Assembly: GCA_018241505.1 (NCBI GenBank)
Contig: JAFEDS010000011.1
Coordinates: 1-64,000 of the forward strand
DNA length: 64,000 nucleotides
Direction of reading: 5' to 3'
Origin: Pseudomonadota bacterium
GTDB lineage: Bacteria; Pseudomonadota; Gammaproteobacteria; Steroidobacterales; Steroidobacteraceae
Shown here: one piece after another, positions 54,245 to 63,434 of the stretch
Position numbering within the stretch: the stretch's first letter is position 1
How the letters are laid out: each line of letters starts with the position of its first letter
Program-made: the position numbers and the translations under genes
The notes under the pieces: model-generated
Told to the model about the DNA's origin: nothing
Seen by the model: only the letters and a program-made list of their open reading frames with translations
Databases searched by the model: none

Positions 54245-54614
54245 AATCGACGACGTAACTCTCGCCGTCAAAGCTCACCAGCTTGCCAATCAGGTCCGGC
54301 CGTACGTGGAAACTGCGGCTCACCTTGTTGCGGGCGGCATCTTCAACTGAAGTCATCACCACCAGCCGGATCGGCAGGTTCCCGTCACGCGCCTGTTGCA
54401 GATGTTGGCCGAGCAGATCGTTGACCGCGGCTTCCTCGCCACCCTTCACCACCTTGCCCTCGTAACGCAACACACCGGCGGCCGGGTGGCCGAACTTGGC
54501 GTATGAGCAACTCAACACCAGGGCGCCGTCAGATGCGATCGCCGACTGGCCGCGCAGACGGTTGGCAGGCTTCGCGCCGAATCGTGCAAACGCATCTACC
54601 AGGCTCAGGTTCAT
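54219..54614 (-). CDS. Conserved hypothetical protein
   Basis: A 131-residue protein, beta-rich at its centre (ALVLSCSYAKFGHPAAGVLR) and ending DGESYVVDFTRANTEE. The start is the ATG at 54614 rather than 54707, because the upstream part is Arg-rich and lacks coding character. No domain is recognised. It overlaps the previous gene tail to tail. Confidence 0.65.
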   Translation of the reverse strand: MNLSLVDAFARFGAKPANRLRGQSAIASDGALVLSCSYAKFGHPAAGVLRYEGKVVKGGEEAAVNDLLGQHLQQARDGNLPIRLVVMTSVEDAARNKVSRSFHVRPDLIGKLVSFDGESYVVDFTRANTEE

Positions 54615-54912
54615 GACCTCGCTCCTTCGCCGCCGAAATCGGGCGAAAAGTCCTCGATCATACGCACATCGACCGGCAAACAGGGGTCGAATCGCCTGAC
54701 GGCGCACGGAAATGCGCGAAATTCCGGCAGCGTGGCCGCATTTGCGCTATTGTGCCGGCTGGTTCGTACTCTTTCGGCTTGTCTGCCCTTGGCCCACGCG
54801 CTTCCCAGGCGCCACCGCGGCCAAAAGCTCTCACCTCCCTAAGCTCGGCGCGATCCCCCCCGTTGGCAGGGCATTCCTGCCACGTATCTCATTATTTCTG
54901 TAAGGCATTACT

Positions 54913-55188
54913 GTGACTAAATTGTATGTTGGAAATCTTCCCTTTACGGCCACGGAAGACGGCGTTCGTACGCTGTTCGCGGCCCACGGTACCGTGGAGA
55001 AGGTGTCCCTGATCACCGACCGTGATACCGGTCAGCCGCGTGGTTTTGGGTTCGTGGAAATGTCGGGATCGGACGCATCGCGCGCCATGCAGGCGCTGAA
55101 CGGCAAGGACTTCAACGGCCGTGCGCTGAAAGTTAACGAAGCGCTGGACAAGGGCGGCGGCGGTCGCGGCGGCCCACGCCGGTTCTGA
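54913..55188 (+). CDS. RNA-recognition-motif (RRM) protein
   Basis: A 91-residue single-RRM protein: LYVGNL (RNP2) and RGFGFVEM (RNP1) are intact, and the tail is Gly/Arg-rich (GGGGRGGPRRF). Such proteins bind single-stranded RNA and are often cold-induced in proteobacteria. The GTG at 54913 is the only start that keeps RNP2 complete. The preceding 298 bases (54615-54912) contain no gene and probably hold its promoter and leader. Confidence 0.92.
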   Translation: MTKLYVGNLPFTATEDGVRTLFAAHGTVEKVSLITDRDTGQPRGFGFVEMSGSDASRAMQALNGKDFNGRALKVNEALDKGGGGRGGPRRF

Positions 55189-55205
55189 TCGGTTGATGAG
55201 CTTCA

Positions 55206-55232
55206 GCCCGGCCGGGTTCGCCTCGGCCGGGC
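55206..55232. terminator. G/C hairpin between convergent genes, possible terminator
   Basis: A 9-bp perfect stem GCCCGGCCG (55206-55214) / CGGCCGGGC (55224-55232) with a 9-base loop lies after the RRM gene. There is no U-run, so it is either a Rho-dependent stop aid or an RNA stabiliser. Confidence 0.4.
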
Positions 55233-55284
55233 CGTGAGCCACGAGACCTTGACCGCTCGAGGCCGCGCATGCGGGACTGCTCCC

Positions 55285-56118
55285 CTACTGCCCCCTCAAC
55301 CCATACTGCATCTGCCGCGCGAACCGGGGGAACGCCAGCCCAAAACGCTCTTGCAGGCGCCGAGAATGGGCGTCCAGCTCGACCCCATCCCAGACCTGCG
55401 GCTCGCGCCTGAATCCCAGCACAATCAGGTTCCCATCCTCCCGGGCCGGCAGGGTCACCAGCCGCTGCTGCCCGAAAACCCCGCGCATGCGTGCCATGTG
55501 ACTTTCAACTTCGTCTTCGTCACCGCAGATGTTGACGACCAACACCCCGTTCAGCGTCAAACGCCGCCTCAGATTCGAATACAACTCAGAGGCCAACAAT
55601 GTCGGGGACAGTCCATCGCGATCACACGCATCCACAATCACGACATCATCCCGAGGGCCCGCCTGGCTGATGTACTCGGCCCCGTTACCCTCCACGACGC
55701 GAAACCGCTCGTCATCGGCCGGCACCTGGAACTCGTCCCGTAACGCCAACACGTCGCGGTCGATTTCAACCACGGTGAGGGTGGCGTCCGGCAGGTGCTT
55801 GTAGCAGAACTTCGCCAGCGACCCGCCACCCAGCCCCAGTTGCAGAATTCGCCGCGGCGCGGAGTTGAACAGCAGGAACGCCATCATCTTGCGCGTGTAG
55901 GCGAGGCACAGCGCGTACGGGTCGTCCAACCGCATCACGCTCTGCACATTGTCCAGGTCGAAATGCAGGTAGCGCAGCGGACCGCAGTCCTCAATGAAGG
56001 GCTTCAGGTAGCTGCCGTCGATAAGCTGTTGGAGCAGCTCGTGCGGCGCGCAGCCGGCCGGTTCGAGCAGGCGCAACCGACCCGCCGCCAGGGGAGGCGG
56101 GGAGGGGATCTCCAGCAC
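55285..56118 (-). CDS. Spermidine synthase-like methyltransferase-fold protein
   Basis: A 277-residue protein with the spermidine-synthase/SAM fold: RRILQLGLGGGSLAKFCYKH, TVVEIDRDVLAL, FRVVEGNGAEYI and VVIVDACDRDGLSP (acidic catalytic region). The usual N-terminal beta-strand domain is reduced. Many such proteins are not true spermidine synthases, so the reaction is open. It is transcribed leftward, 36 bases from the end of minE. Confidence 0.82.
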   Translation of the reverse strand: MLEIPSPPPLAAGRLRLLEPAGCAPHELLQQLIDGSYLKPFIEDCGPLRYLHFDLDNVQSVMRLDDPYALCLAYTRKMMAFLLFNSAPRRILQLGLGGGSLAKFCYKHLPDATLTVVEIDRDVLALRDEFQVPADDERFRVVEGNGAEYISQAGPRDDVVIVDACDRDGLSPTLLASELYSNLRRRLTLNGVLVVNICGDEDEVESHMARMRGVFGQQRLVTLPAREDGNLIVLGFRREPQVWDGVELDAHSRRLQERFGLAFPRFARQMQYGLRGQ

Positions 56119-56153
56119 TAGCCGATCTTAGGCACCGGGACTTTCTCCGGCAC

Positions 56154-56411
56154 CTAGCGCGCTTTTTCAGGCAGAGCGACGGAGAACTCCAGGATCTCCT
56201 GTCCGTCCTCGCGCTCCACGTTGATCTGCACGGCAGCGGGATCGACGTTCACGTACTTGCGGATGACTTCCAGCAGCTCACGGCGCATCAGAGGAATGTA
56301 GTCAGGGCCGCCGCCGCGTTTATCGCGCTCCTGCTGGATGATGATGCGCAAACGCTCCTTGGCGACATGGGCAGAGGGGGGCGAGCGACGAAATAAAGCA
56401 AGTAGCCCCAT
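56154..56411 (-). CDS. minE: Cell division topological specificity factor MinE
   Basis: An 85-residue protein. The N-terminal MinD-contacting helix (LRIIIQQERDKRGG) and the dimeric C-terminal domain (MRRELLEVIRKYVNVDP) are present. It stimulates MinD ATPase and drives pole-to-pole oscillation. It starts two bases after minD. Confidence 0.96.
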   Translation of the reverse strand: MGLLALFRRSPPSAHVAKERLRIIIQQERDKRGGGPDYIPLMRRELLEVIRKYVNVDPAAVQINVEREDGQEILEFSVALPEKAR

Positions 56412-56413
56412 GA

Positions 56414-57226
56414 TTACCCTCCGAACATGCGTGCGAAGAACCCTTTCTTCGGCTCGTCAATGAACCGCAGCGGCACGGTCTCACCGAGCAGGCGCGACAC
56501 GGCGTCTTCATAGGCGCGCGAGACGTCGCTGTCCTCGTTCAGGATTACCGGTGTGCCGGCGTTGGATGCGGCGAGCACATCCACGGACTCGGGGACTACG
56601 CCCACGACATCGAGACCGAGAATTTCCTTCACATCGCCGACGCTCATCATCTCGCCGACCGCTACGCGCTTTGGACTGTAGCGAGTGAGCAGAAGATGTT
56701 CTCTGACCTTCCCGTCACCGTTCTCCGCACGCTTCGTTTTGCTGGAGAGCAGACCCAGAATGCGGTCCGAGTCACGCACCGAGGACACTTCGGGATTCAC
56801 GACAACCACGGCTCGATCGGCGAAGTACATGGCCAGATGCGCGCCTTTCTCGATTCCCGCCGGGGAGTCGCAGACGATGTAGTCGAAGCCCTCTGCCGTC
56901 AGCTCGTCGAACACGCGACGGACGCCTTCGGAAGTGAGCGCATCCTTGTCACGGGTCTGCGAAGCGGCGAGTACGAAGAGGGTGTCGAGCCTCTTGTCCT
57001 TGATCAACGCCTGCTTGAGTGTGCATTCGCCCTGGATGACGTTGACGAAGTCATAGACCACGCGGCGCTCGCATCCCATGATGAGATCGAGGTTGCGCAG
57101 GCCGATGTCGAAGTCGATGACCGCGACTTTCTTGCCGCGGCGTGCGAGGCCGCAGGACAGACTAGCCGAGGTCGTCGTCTTGCCGACGCCCCCCTTGCCT
57201 GAGGTGACAACGATGATTTCGGTCAA
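56414..57226 (-). CDS. minD: Septum site-determining ATPase MinD
   Basis: A 270-residue ParA/MinD-type ATPase. The deviant Walker A SGKGGVGKTTTSA (about residues 9-21) and DFDIGLRNLDLIMG are intact, and the C-terminal amphipathic membrane-targeting helix (PKKGFFARMFGG) is complete. It recruits MinC to the membrane and oscillates with MinE. Confidence 0.97.
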   Translation of the reverse strand: MTEIIVVTSGKGGVGKTTTSASLSCGLARRGKKVAVIDFDIGLRNLDLIMGCERRVVYDFVNVIQGECTLKQALIKDKRLDTLFVLAASQTRDKDALTSEGVRRVFDELTAEGFDYIVCDSPAGIEKGAHLAMYFADRAVVVVNPEVSSVRDSDRILGLLSSKTKRAENGDGKVREHLLLTRYSPKRVAVGEMMSVGDVKEILGLDVVGVVPESVDVLAASNAGTPVILNEDSDVSRAYEDAVSRLLGETVPLRFIDEPKKGFFARMFGG

Positions 57227-57265
57227 TGGTGGCCTCCCATCTTTGAATTTGGCCTGATCATTTAA

Positions 57266-58075
57266 TTACTCGCCAATTTTGGCGAACTTCAAATCGTCGC
57301 CGGATAGCCACGCCTGGACCGGCATCCCGGCGAGCTCCGCAGGAATCGTTTCGAACACACGGAACACGCCCGCAATGGAAACCAGCTCGGCATGAAACGC
57401 CTGGCAGAACACCCGCGCGTCTGTGTCGCCGTGCGCGCCCGCCATGACCCGGCCCCGCAGCGGACCATAGACATGCACGCAGCCATCGGCCATCACTTCC
57501 GCGCCAGCAGCAACTGTAGCCGTGACGATCAAGTCGCGGTTACGCGCATAGACGCGTTGGCCTGAGCGAACCGGCTGCTGCTGCATGAGCGCCGTTTGTA
57601 CGGGGGCAGGCTCGGGAGCGGGTGCTGCGACGGGGGTCGGAGCGGGCGCTGGCGTCGGAGGTGGCGCGGCCTGTACCACGGGCGCAGTTTTGGTCGACGC
57701 TCGTATGTGATGAATGACGGGCAGGTCGAGCTTGCTTGCGAGCTCTTCGACCGCAGTTCCGCCATGAGCCAGGCCTGTTGTCATCATGCCCGCACGGCGC
57801 ACCACTTCAATCACGCCCCGGACTTCGTCCGCGGACGGCATTTTGGGCAGCGAGCTCAGATCCAGGCAAACGGGTGTGCGATCGAAGAAATGCGGCGCGG
57901 TGGCGGTTTTTCCCGTCAGCTCATCGAGAATCTCGCCAGGCTGGGTGGTGCGAAGCCTCACCTGCAGGATTCCGACCTGGCCGAAACGGACCTCGACAGC
58001 TTGCTCACGCGCGGCATCGGCTGGGTGTTTCATCAAGAGACCGGTATTTTTTAGAATGGGCGCTTGTGTAGTCAT
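57266..58075 (-). CDS. minC: Septum site-determining inhibitor MinC
   Basis: A 269-residue FtsZ antagonist. The N-terminal domain is joined by a long Pro/Ala-rich linker (about residues 130-165, with PPPTPAPAPTPVAAPAPEPA) to the C-terminal beta-helix (RVYARNRDLIVTATV, DGCVHVYGPLRGRVMAG) that binds MinD. The ATG at 58075 is preferred to 58081 because GGGG lies at proper spacing only for it. minD follows after 39 bases. Confidence 0.95.
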   Translation of the reverse strand: MTTQAPILKNTGLLMKHPADAAREQAVEVRFGQVGILQVRLRTTQPGEILDELTGKTATAPHFFDRTPVCLDLSSLPKMPSADEVRGVIEVVRRAGMMTTGLAHGGTAVEELASKLDLPVIHHIRASTKTAPVVQAAPPPTPAPAPTPVAAPAPEPAPVQTALMQQQPVRSGQRVYARNRDLIVTATVAAGAEVMADGCVHVYGPLRGRVMAGAHGDTDARVFCQAFHAELVSIAGVFRVFETIPAELAGMPVQAWLSGDDLKFAKIGE

Positions 58076-58113
58076 AGACATCCCCGGCCCGCAGTCTACC
58101 GGGAGAGCGCTCA

Positions 58114-58866
58114 TCAATGAATGGCCTGCAGCGCTCGTTCGAGCCGTGCGGCCCACTGTTCGCGGCCATCTTCGGCACTGATGGTGTCGGAGCGCAGCTC
58201 GAGCAGAACCGAGCGCAGGTTCCGGCTCTCGCAGTGCCTGTGCAGCGTGTGATACACCCCGTCTGTTGGCGCGTACGGCTGATTATCTCCAACACAAAAC
58301 TCGCCATTCGCGCGCAATAACTCCAGCAGAGGTTGCGACAACCGCTTGTCCTCCCCGGACAGCACACCGATGTGCCACGGGCGCTGCTCCTGTCTGTACA
58401 CGGGTGTGAAGCTGTGGACCGAGACGATCTGCGGCGACGGGTCGTGCGTAACACTGCGTTCAATCACAGCATCGAGCGCGCGATGGTACGGCTCGTAAAT
58501 CGATTGAACGCGTCGTGCGCGGTCTTCGGCGCCGATCTCTTGGTTGCCCGGAATGTCCGTATCCTCGCTGCGAGTGACCACTGAACCCGGATGCGTCGGG
58601 TCTCGATTCACGTCCAGGACGAGGCGGGACACGGTCGCGTGCACCAGCGGGGCGTCCAACAGATTCGACAAAAGGCGCGCGAGCTCCAGTGCCCCGGGGT
58701 CCCACGCGATGTGGCGCTCCAGCTCTCCGGGTGGCAATCCCAGTCCCTTCAGCGCTGAGGGCACCCAGTTCGACGCGTGATCGCAGACGAGGACAAATTT
58801 TCCGCGCCCGTCAGGATTGTCAACGGCCACGGCCTCTCGGCCGAGCCAATCAGATTGTTCCATCAC
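58114..58866 (-). CDS. N-formylglutamate amidohydrolase-family protein
   Basis: A 250-residue protein: LVCDHASNWVP near the start, RDPTHPGSV and IVSVHSFTPVYR with the His residues of the metal site, and VLLELRSDTI near the end. Family members hydrolyse N-formyl- or N-acyl-amino acids, as in histidine breakdown, but no hut genes are nearby. The gene is 38 bases upstream of minC; a shared transcript is possible. Confidence 0.87.
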   Translation of the reverse strand: MMEQSDWLGREAVAVDNPDGRGKFVLVCDHASNWVPSALKGLGLPPGELERHIAWDPGALELARLLSNLLDAPLVHATVSRLVLDVNRDPTHPGSVVTRSEDTDIPGNQEIGAEDRARRVQSIYEPYHRALDAVIERSVTHDPSPQIVSVHSFTPVYRQEQRPWHIGVLSGEDKRLSQPLLELLRANGEFCVGDNQPYAPTDGVYHTLHRHCESRNLRSVLLELRSDTISAEDGREQWAARLERALQAIH

Positions 58867-58923
58867 GGTGGCTGGACATTCTACCGGGTTCGGGGTGAAC
58901 CTTTACGGTGACTCGCGAGTTTC

Positions 58924-60498
58924 ATGATGATGCTGCGCATAGCCCGAATGTTCCCCTTGGCCGTCTGCGCTCTGCTCGCCGCCGCTTGCGGGGGAGGCAA
59001 AGACAACGCTTCGGATTCCGGATCAAAGACCCCGCCCCCGCCGCCCCAACGGGGTGCCTTGCTGATTGAGCCCGCCCCGCTGGTGAAATCCTATTCCACC
59101 TCCGAGCTCCTGGGGCTGCTCGGCGGCATTGACATCGACAAGGAGTTGTTGACCCTCGTCGCGTCCAATCTGCAGTGTGGCGTGGACGTCTATCAGTTGA
59201 CTTACGAGACCGTTGGCGGCAAGGGCGAAGCCGTTAAAGCGTCCGGCGCTCTCATGGTGCCGACCGGCGCCGCCAGCGGCTGTCAGGGGCCGCGGCCCAT
59301 CCTGGCGTATGCACACGGGACCAACGCTGACAAAACCTACAACATCGCCCTGATTCAAAACTCCAATGCGATTGAAGGGTTGCTGTTGGCGGCGGTGTTT
59401 GCGTCACGCGGTTACATTGTGATCGCGCCGAACTATGCGGGCTACGACACGTCGGATCTTCCGTACCATCCTTATTTGAATGCGGATCAGCAGTCAAAGG
59501 AGATGATTGACGTTGTGACCGCGGGCCGCAGTGCTTTGCCGGTCGCGACGGCTACCAGCGTGACCGACAACTCCAAGCTCTTTGTGACAGGTTATTCACA
59601 AGGAGGGTTTGTTGCCATGGCTGCGCACAAAGCCATGCAGAGCGCGGGCATGGCGGTCACCGCATCGGCACCCATGTCGGGCCCATACGCCCTTGAAGCA
59701 TTCTGTGATGCCATCTTCGCGGGCGAGGTCAACAGCAGCGGCTCATTGAATCTGGCGTTGATTACCTCGAGCTATCAAAGCTCCTACGGCAATCTCTACA
59801 GCCAGCCGACCGACATGTTCGAGGCGCAGTACGCGCCCACCATTGGAACGCTGTTGCCGAGCGCGACTCCCATCACAACCATCTACGCCAATAACCAGTT
59901 GACCCAGGACGTTGTGTTCAGCAGCACGCCGCCCGCGCCGGAGTTTGCCGCACAGACGCCGGCCACCCAGCCCGCCGCCCTGGCGCCGGTTTTTGCCAAA
60001 GGATTCGGCACACCCAACCTGGTCACCAACACCTACCGCCTCGCTTACCTCCGCGATGCGCAAGCCAATCCCGATGGCGGCTTCCCGACGGTCAGTACCG
60101 GTGTTCCTGCCCCGACACCCACCAACACGTTGCGGCAGGATTTGAATAAAAACGACCTGCGCAATTGGGCACCGAAGGCACCGGTGCTGCTGTGTGGCGG
60201 CGGGGGCGACCCGACGGCATTTTTCCTGAATACTCAGTTGATGCAAAACTACTGGACCAGCGTCAACCCACCGACCGGGGCCGGGAGTTTCACTGTACTG
60301 GATGTGGACTCGGCCGTGGCCGTTGGCGATCCGTACAAAGATATCAAGCTCGGTTTTGCTGCGGCGAAAGCACTAGTTGCCGCCAGCGCTGGGGGTGGCG
60401 CAGCCGGCGATTTAGCCGTATTGGCCCACTACCATGCGGGACTCGTACCGCCCTTCTGCCTGAGTGCGGTAAAATCCTTCTTCGACGCATTCCAATGA
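58924..60498 (+). CDS. Exported lipase-like alpha/beta-hydrolase, probable lipoprotein
   Basis: A 524-residue protein. The N-terminus (MFPLAVCALLAAACGGGKD) is a signal with a Cys in a loose lipobox. The hydrolase core has AYAHGTNADKTYN (oxyanion region), VIAPNYAGYDTSDLPYHPYL and the nucleophile Ser in TGYSQGGFVA, like secreted fungal-type (LIP) lipases. Asp is expected in CGGGGDPTAFF and His in LAHYHAGLV. It probably hydrolyses short esters or lipids in the periplasm or at the surface. A conserved small gene follows eight bases on. Confidence 0.88.
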   Translation: MMMLRIARMFPLAVCALLAAACGGGKDNASDSGSKTPPPPPQRGALLIEPAPLVKSYSTSELLGLLGGIDIDKELLTLVASNLQCGVDVYQLTYETVGGKGEAVKASGALMVPTGAASGCQGPRPILAYAHGTNADKTYNIALIQNSNAIEGLLLAAVFASRGYIVIAPNYAGYDTSDLPYHPYLNADQQSKEMIDVVTAGRSALPVATATSVTDNSKLFVTGYSQGGFVAMAAHKAMQSAGMAVTASAPMSGPYALEAFCDAIFAGEVNSSGSLNLALITSSYQSSYGNLYSQPTDMFEAQYAPTIGTLLPSATPITTIYANNQLTQDVVFSSTPPAPEFAAQTPATQPAALAPVFAKGFGTPNLVTNTYRLAYLRDAQANPDGGFPTVSTGVPAPTPTNTLRQDLNKNDLRNWAPKAPVLLCGGGGDPTAFFLNTQLMQNYWTSVNPPTGAGSFTVLDVDSAVAVGDPYKDIKLGFAAAKALVAASAGGGAAGDLAVLAHYHAGLVPPFCLSAVKSFFDAFQ

Positions 60499-60505
60499 GG
60501 GTGAA

Positions 60506-60745
60506 ATGGCAACCAAGCTTGACAAGCTGCTGAAGCGCGAAATCGACATCGACGGCAAGCCGTACATGATCACATTGTCCCCGGACGGGGTGAAACTCAC
60601 AGAAAAAGGCAAACGCAAAGGGCTCGGAGTTTCCTGGAAGGGGCTGTCCAACGGCGAATCGGCGACGGCGCTGTCGTTGACGGGCGGCTCGTCAGACGCT
60701 GAGTCGGATTCCGAGGCGGAGTCCGCCGCCGAACATACTTCCTAG
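60506..60745 (+). CDS. Conserved small hypothetical protein
   Basis: A 79-residue protein (DIDGKPYMITLSPDGVKLTE, then a Lys-rich GKRKGLGVSWKGLSNGE) with a Ser/Glu-rich tail. It looks like a short soluble DNA- or RNA-associated protein of a recurring type, but no named domain is seen. GAGGGTG precedes the ATG, seven bases after the lipase stop; co-transcription is likely. Confidence 0.7.
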   Translation: MATKLDKLLKREIDIDGKPYMITLSPDGVKLTEKGKRKGLGVSWKGLSNGESATALSLTGGSSDAESDSEAESAAEHTS

Positions 60746-60799
60746 TCGGAAAACCTTGGCGGGGGTACGGCGCGCGTATCCCTGCCAGTGTCAGGTTGT

Positions 60800-61252
60800 T
60801 CAGCGCAGGCAACCGGTAATCGGCGCGCGGCGCTTGATCGTCTTCATACACACCGTGGTTTCGATCTTCTGCACGCCGGGCAATTGCGAAATCTCCATGC
60901 GCAGAAGGCTGTCCAGCTCTGCGATTCCCTCCACGAGGACATGCATCAGGTAGTCCGCCTGGCCTGCGGTGGTGAAGCACTGAAGGACCGACGGATGCTG
61001 CAGCACCGCCGCTTCAAACTCCGCGTGTTGGCCGGAGCTCAGTGTCACCTGCACGAAGGCCTCCACCTCCAAACCGAGCCGCCGCGAATCGATTTCCGCC
61101 CGGTAGCCCCGGATCACTCCCGTGCGTTCCAGCTCACGGACCCGCTGCCAGCAGGGGGTCTTCGACAGAGCGACTCGCTCACCTAATTCCGCGAATGACT
61201 GACGCGCGTCGTCCTCCAGCAGCGTCAGGATCTGGTGGTCAATCTTGTCCAT
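60800..61252 (-). CDS. Lrp/AsnC-family regulator
   Basis: A 150-residue regulator with an N-terminal helix-turn-helix (DKIDHQILTLLEDDARQSFA; ALSKTPCWQRVRELERTG) and the C-terminal RAM domain (FVQVTLSSGQHAEFEAAVLQ). Lrp proteins respond to amino acids. It is divergent from the MFS transporter, whose promoter region (61253-61353) it may control. Confidence 0.93.
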   Translation of the reverse strand: MDKIDHQILTLLEDDARQSFAELGERVALSKTPCWQRVRELERTGVIRGYRAEIDSRRLGLEVEAFVQVTLSSGQHAEFEAAVLQHPSVLQCFTTAGQADYLMHVLVEGIAELDSLLRMEISQLPGVQKIETTVCMKTIKRRAPITGCLR

Positions 61253-61353
61253 CTCGTTCCTGTGTGCGGGGCCATCGCAGGCTATTGTTCTTTGATATTA
61301 CCCGATTTTAGAACGGCTGACATTTCCAAAGAAAACTGCTGTAGTCGGGACAC

Positions 61354-63021
61354 GTGGCCACACCAGCACAATACGCCCAAGACAGCACCACCTCGGGAAT
61401 CGACCGCGCGCACCGCACTGTCATCTTTGCGTCATCGTTGGGAACAGTGTTCGAGTGGTACGACTTCTATCTGTATGGGTCGTTGTCGGCGGTCATTACC
61501 AAACAGTTCTTTTCCGGCGTCAACGAAACAACCGGGTTCATTTTCGCGCTGCTCGCCTTCGCAGCCGGATTCTTTGTGCGCCCGTTTGGCGCCTTGGTGT
61601 TTGGCCGCATCGGTGACCTCGTCGGCCGCAAATACACGTTCCTCGTCACGATCATCATCATGGGCAGCTCGACGGCATTGGTCGGCCTGTTACCCAACTA
61701 CGCCACCATCGGCGTTGCAGCGCCGATCATTCTGATCACGTTGCGTTTGTTGCAAGGTCTTGCGTTGGGTGGTGAGTACGGAGGGGCCGCGTGTTACGTC
61801 GCGGAGCATGCACCACCGGGCCGCCGCGGTTTCTACACGAGTTGGATCCAGATCACCGCCACCTTCGGCCTGTTCCTGTCCCTGCTCGTGATTCTCATCT
61901 GCCGGATTTCCATGGGCGATCGGTTCGACGCCTGGGGCTGGCGCATCCCGTTCCTCGTGTCCCTCATCCTGCTGGCCATCTCGGTCTACATCCGGCTGCA
62001 ACTGAAAGAGTCGCCGGCCTTCATTGACCTGAAGAACCAGGGCGCGCTGTCCAAGGCCCCGTTGACGGAGGCGTTTGCCACCTGGTCGAACCTCGAGCTC
62101 GTCATTCTTGCGCTGTTGGGAGCCACCGCCGGTCAGGCGGTTGTCTGGTACGGCGGTCAGTTCTACGCACTGTTCTTCCTGGAGAAGGTGTTGCAACTCG
62201 ACTCCAAGGCCGCCAACCTCATCATCGCCGCCGGGTTGCTCATCGCGACCCCGTTCTTTGTTGTCTGGGGCTCGGTGTCGGATCGCATCGGCCGCAAGAC
62301 CGTGGTGCTCGCCGGCTGCCTGTTGGCTGCGCTCACCTATTTCCCGGTCTTCAAGGCCCTGACCCACTTTGGCAACCCGGGACTGGAAGCCGCCGTGGCC
62401 ACCAATCCGGTCGTGGTCGTGGCCGACCCGGGCGACTGCTCGTTCCAGTTCGACCCGATCGGCAAGAAGACCTTCACCAACTCATGCGACGTTGCGAAGT
62501 CCGCACTTGCGAAGGCCGGTGTACCGTATTCCGGGGAGGATGCACCGGCAGGGACGGTTGCGCATTTGAAGATTGGCTCCAGTGCCACGGTGGATTCATT
62601 CGCGGGCAACACGATGTCCAAGCCTGACTTCAAGGCGGCGAGCGAAGCTTTCGGCAAGAGCCTGAAGTCTGCGTTGGTGACCGCGGGTTACCCTGCGAAA
62701 GCGGATATGTCGAAGGTGTCGTATCCGGCGCTCGTGGCGTTGTGCGCGTATCTCGTGTTCCTCGTGACCATGGTCTACGGCCCGATCGCGGCCTGGCTCG
62801 TTGAGATGTTCCCAACGCGGATTCGCTACTCGTCGATGTCACTGCCATATCACATCGGCAATGGGTGGTTTGGCGGGTTCCTGCCCGTAACATCCTTTGC
62901 CATCGTTGCGGCAACGGGTGGCATCTACAACGGGTTGTGGTATCCGGTCATTGTCGCGGCGTTCACGACCGTCATCGGATTCTTCTTCTTGAGTGAGACG
63001 AAAGGAACCACGCTCAAATAA
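61354..63021 (+). CDS. MFS transporter (metabolite:proton symporter type) with an extra loop domain
   Basis: A 555-residue transporter with MFS signatures (FEWYDFYLYG at TM1, GRIGDLVGRKYTF after TM2, GLALGGEYGGAACYVAEHAP, and DRIGRKTVVLAG in the second half). It resembles the metabolite:H+ symporter group that includes alpha-ketoglutarate permease. A region of about 110 residues (roughly 345-450, with two Cys in DPGDCSFQFDP and TNSCDVAKSAL) between TM8 and TM9 is not part of the standard fold. Start is the GTG at 61354. Confidence 0.9.
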   Translation: MATPAQYAQDSTTSGIDRAHRTVIFASSLGTVFEWYDFYLYGSLSAVITKQFFSGVNETTGFIFALLAFAAGFFVRPFGALVFGRIGDLVGRKYTFLVTIIIMGSSTALVGLLPNYATIGVAAPIILITLRLLQGLALGGEYGGAACYVAEHAPPGRRGFYTSWIQITATFGLFLSLLVILICRISMGDRFDAWGWRIPFLVSLILLAISVYIRLQLKESPAFIDLKNQGALSKAPLTEAFATWSNLELVILALLGATAGQAVVWYGGQFYALFFLEKVLQLDSKAANLIIAAGLLIATPFFVVWGSVSDRIGRKTVVLAGCLLAALTYFPVFKALTHFGNPGLEAAVATNPVVVVADPGDCSFQFDPIGKKTFTNSCDVAKSALAKAGVPYSGEDAPAGTVAHLKIGSSATVDSFAGNTMSKPDFKAASEAFGKSLKSALVTAGYPAKADMSKVSYPALVALCAYLVFLVTMVYGPIAAWLVEMFPTRIRYSSMSLPYHIGNGWFGGFLPVTSFAIVAATGGIYNGLWYPVIVAAFTTVIGFFFLSETKGTTLK

Positions 63022-63054
63022 TGACCGCTATGGCTGACCTGCTATGATCCCTTC

Positions 63055-63360
63055 ATGACCGACGAGACCCTCCGCCAGCTCCTGGCGCGCGTTCACGAGC
63101 GATTGAGCTCCACGCGCACCATCGACCCCGAAGCTCGCGAAATGCTGGCGACCGTCATGAGCGACATCGACGGCGCCCTCCGCGGCGACTCAACGAGTTC
63201 CGACGCGGTCTCCACAGTCTCGGTGTCCCCCGAGGCACGTGTCGCCGCCACCGCCGCGCCGCGGATTGAAGAGCTCGCAGTGCGCTTTGAGGCCGAGCAT
63301 CCCGCAATTGCGCAATTGCTGCGCCAAATCGGCGCTCTGCTGGGTCAGGCCGGAATCTGA
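63055..63360 (+). CDS. DUF4404-family small protein
   Basis: A 101-residue helical protein (ETLRQLLARVHERLSSTRTI at the start, EELAVRFEAEHPAIAQLLRQ at the end) matching DUF4404. Its function is unknown. It lies between the transporter and the rpoD terminator; ATG at 63055. Confidence 0.85.
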   Translation: MTDETLRQLLARVHERLSSTRTIDPEAREMLATVMSDIDGALRGDSTSSDAVSTVSVSPEARVAATAAPRIEELAVRFEAEHPAIAQLLRQIGALLGQAGI

Positions 63361-63376
63361 CCTCGGCGCCGCAATG

Positions 63377-63415
63377 AAAAAGGCCCGGGTTCTTGTGAAC
63401 GCCGGGCCCTTTTTT
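63377..63415. terminator. Bidirectional Rho-independent terminator
   Basis: AAAAAGGCCCGG, then GTTC-TTGT-GAAC, then CCGGGCC and CTTTTTT. The stem is about 11 bp with one bulged base; an A-run on the left and T-run on the right make it able to end both the DUF4404 gene and rpoD. Confidence 0.9.
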
Positions 63416-63434
63416 CAAACGAAGCAACCGTCAA

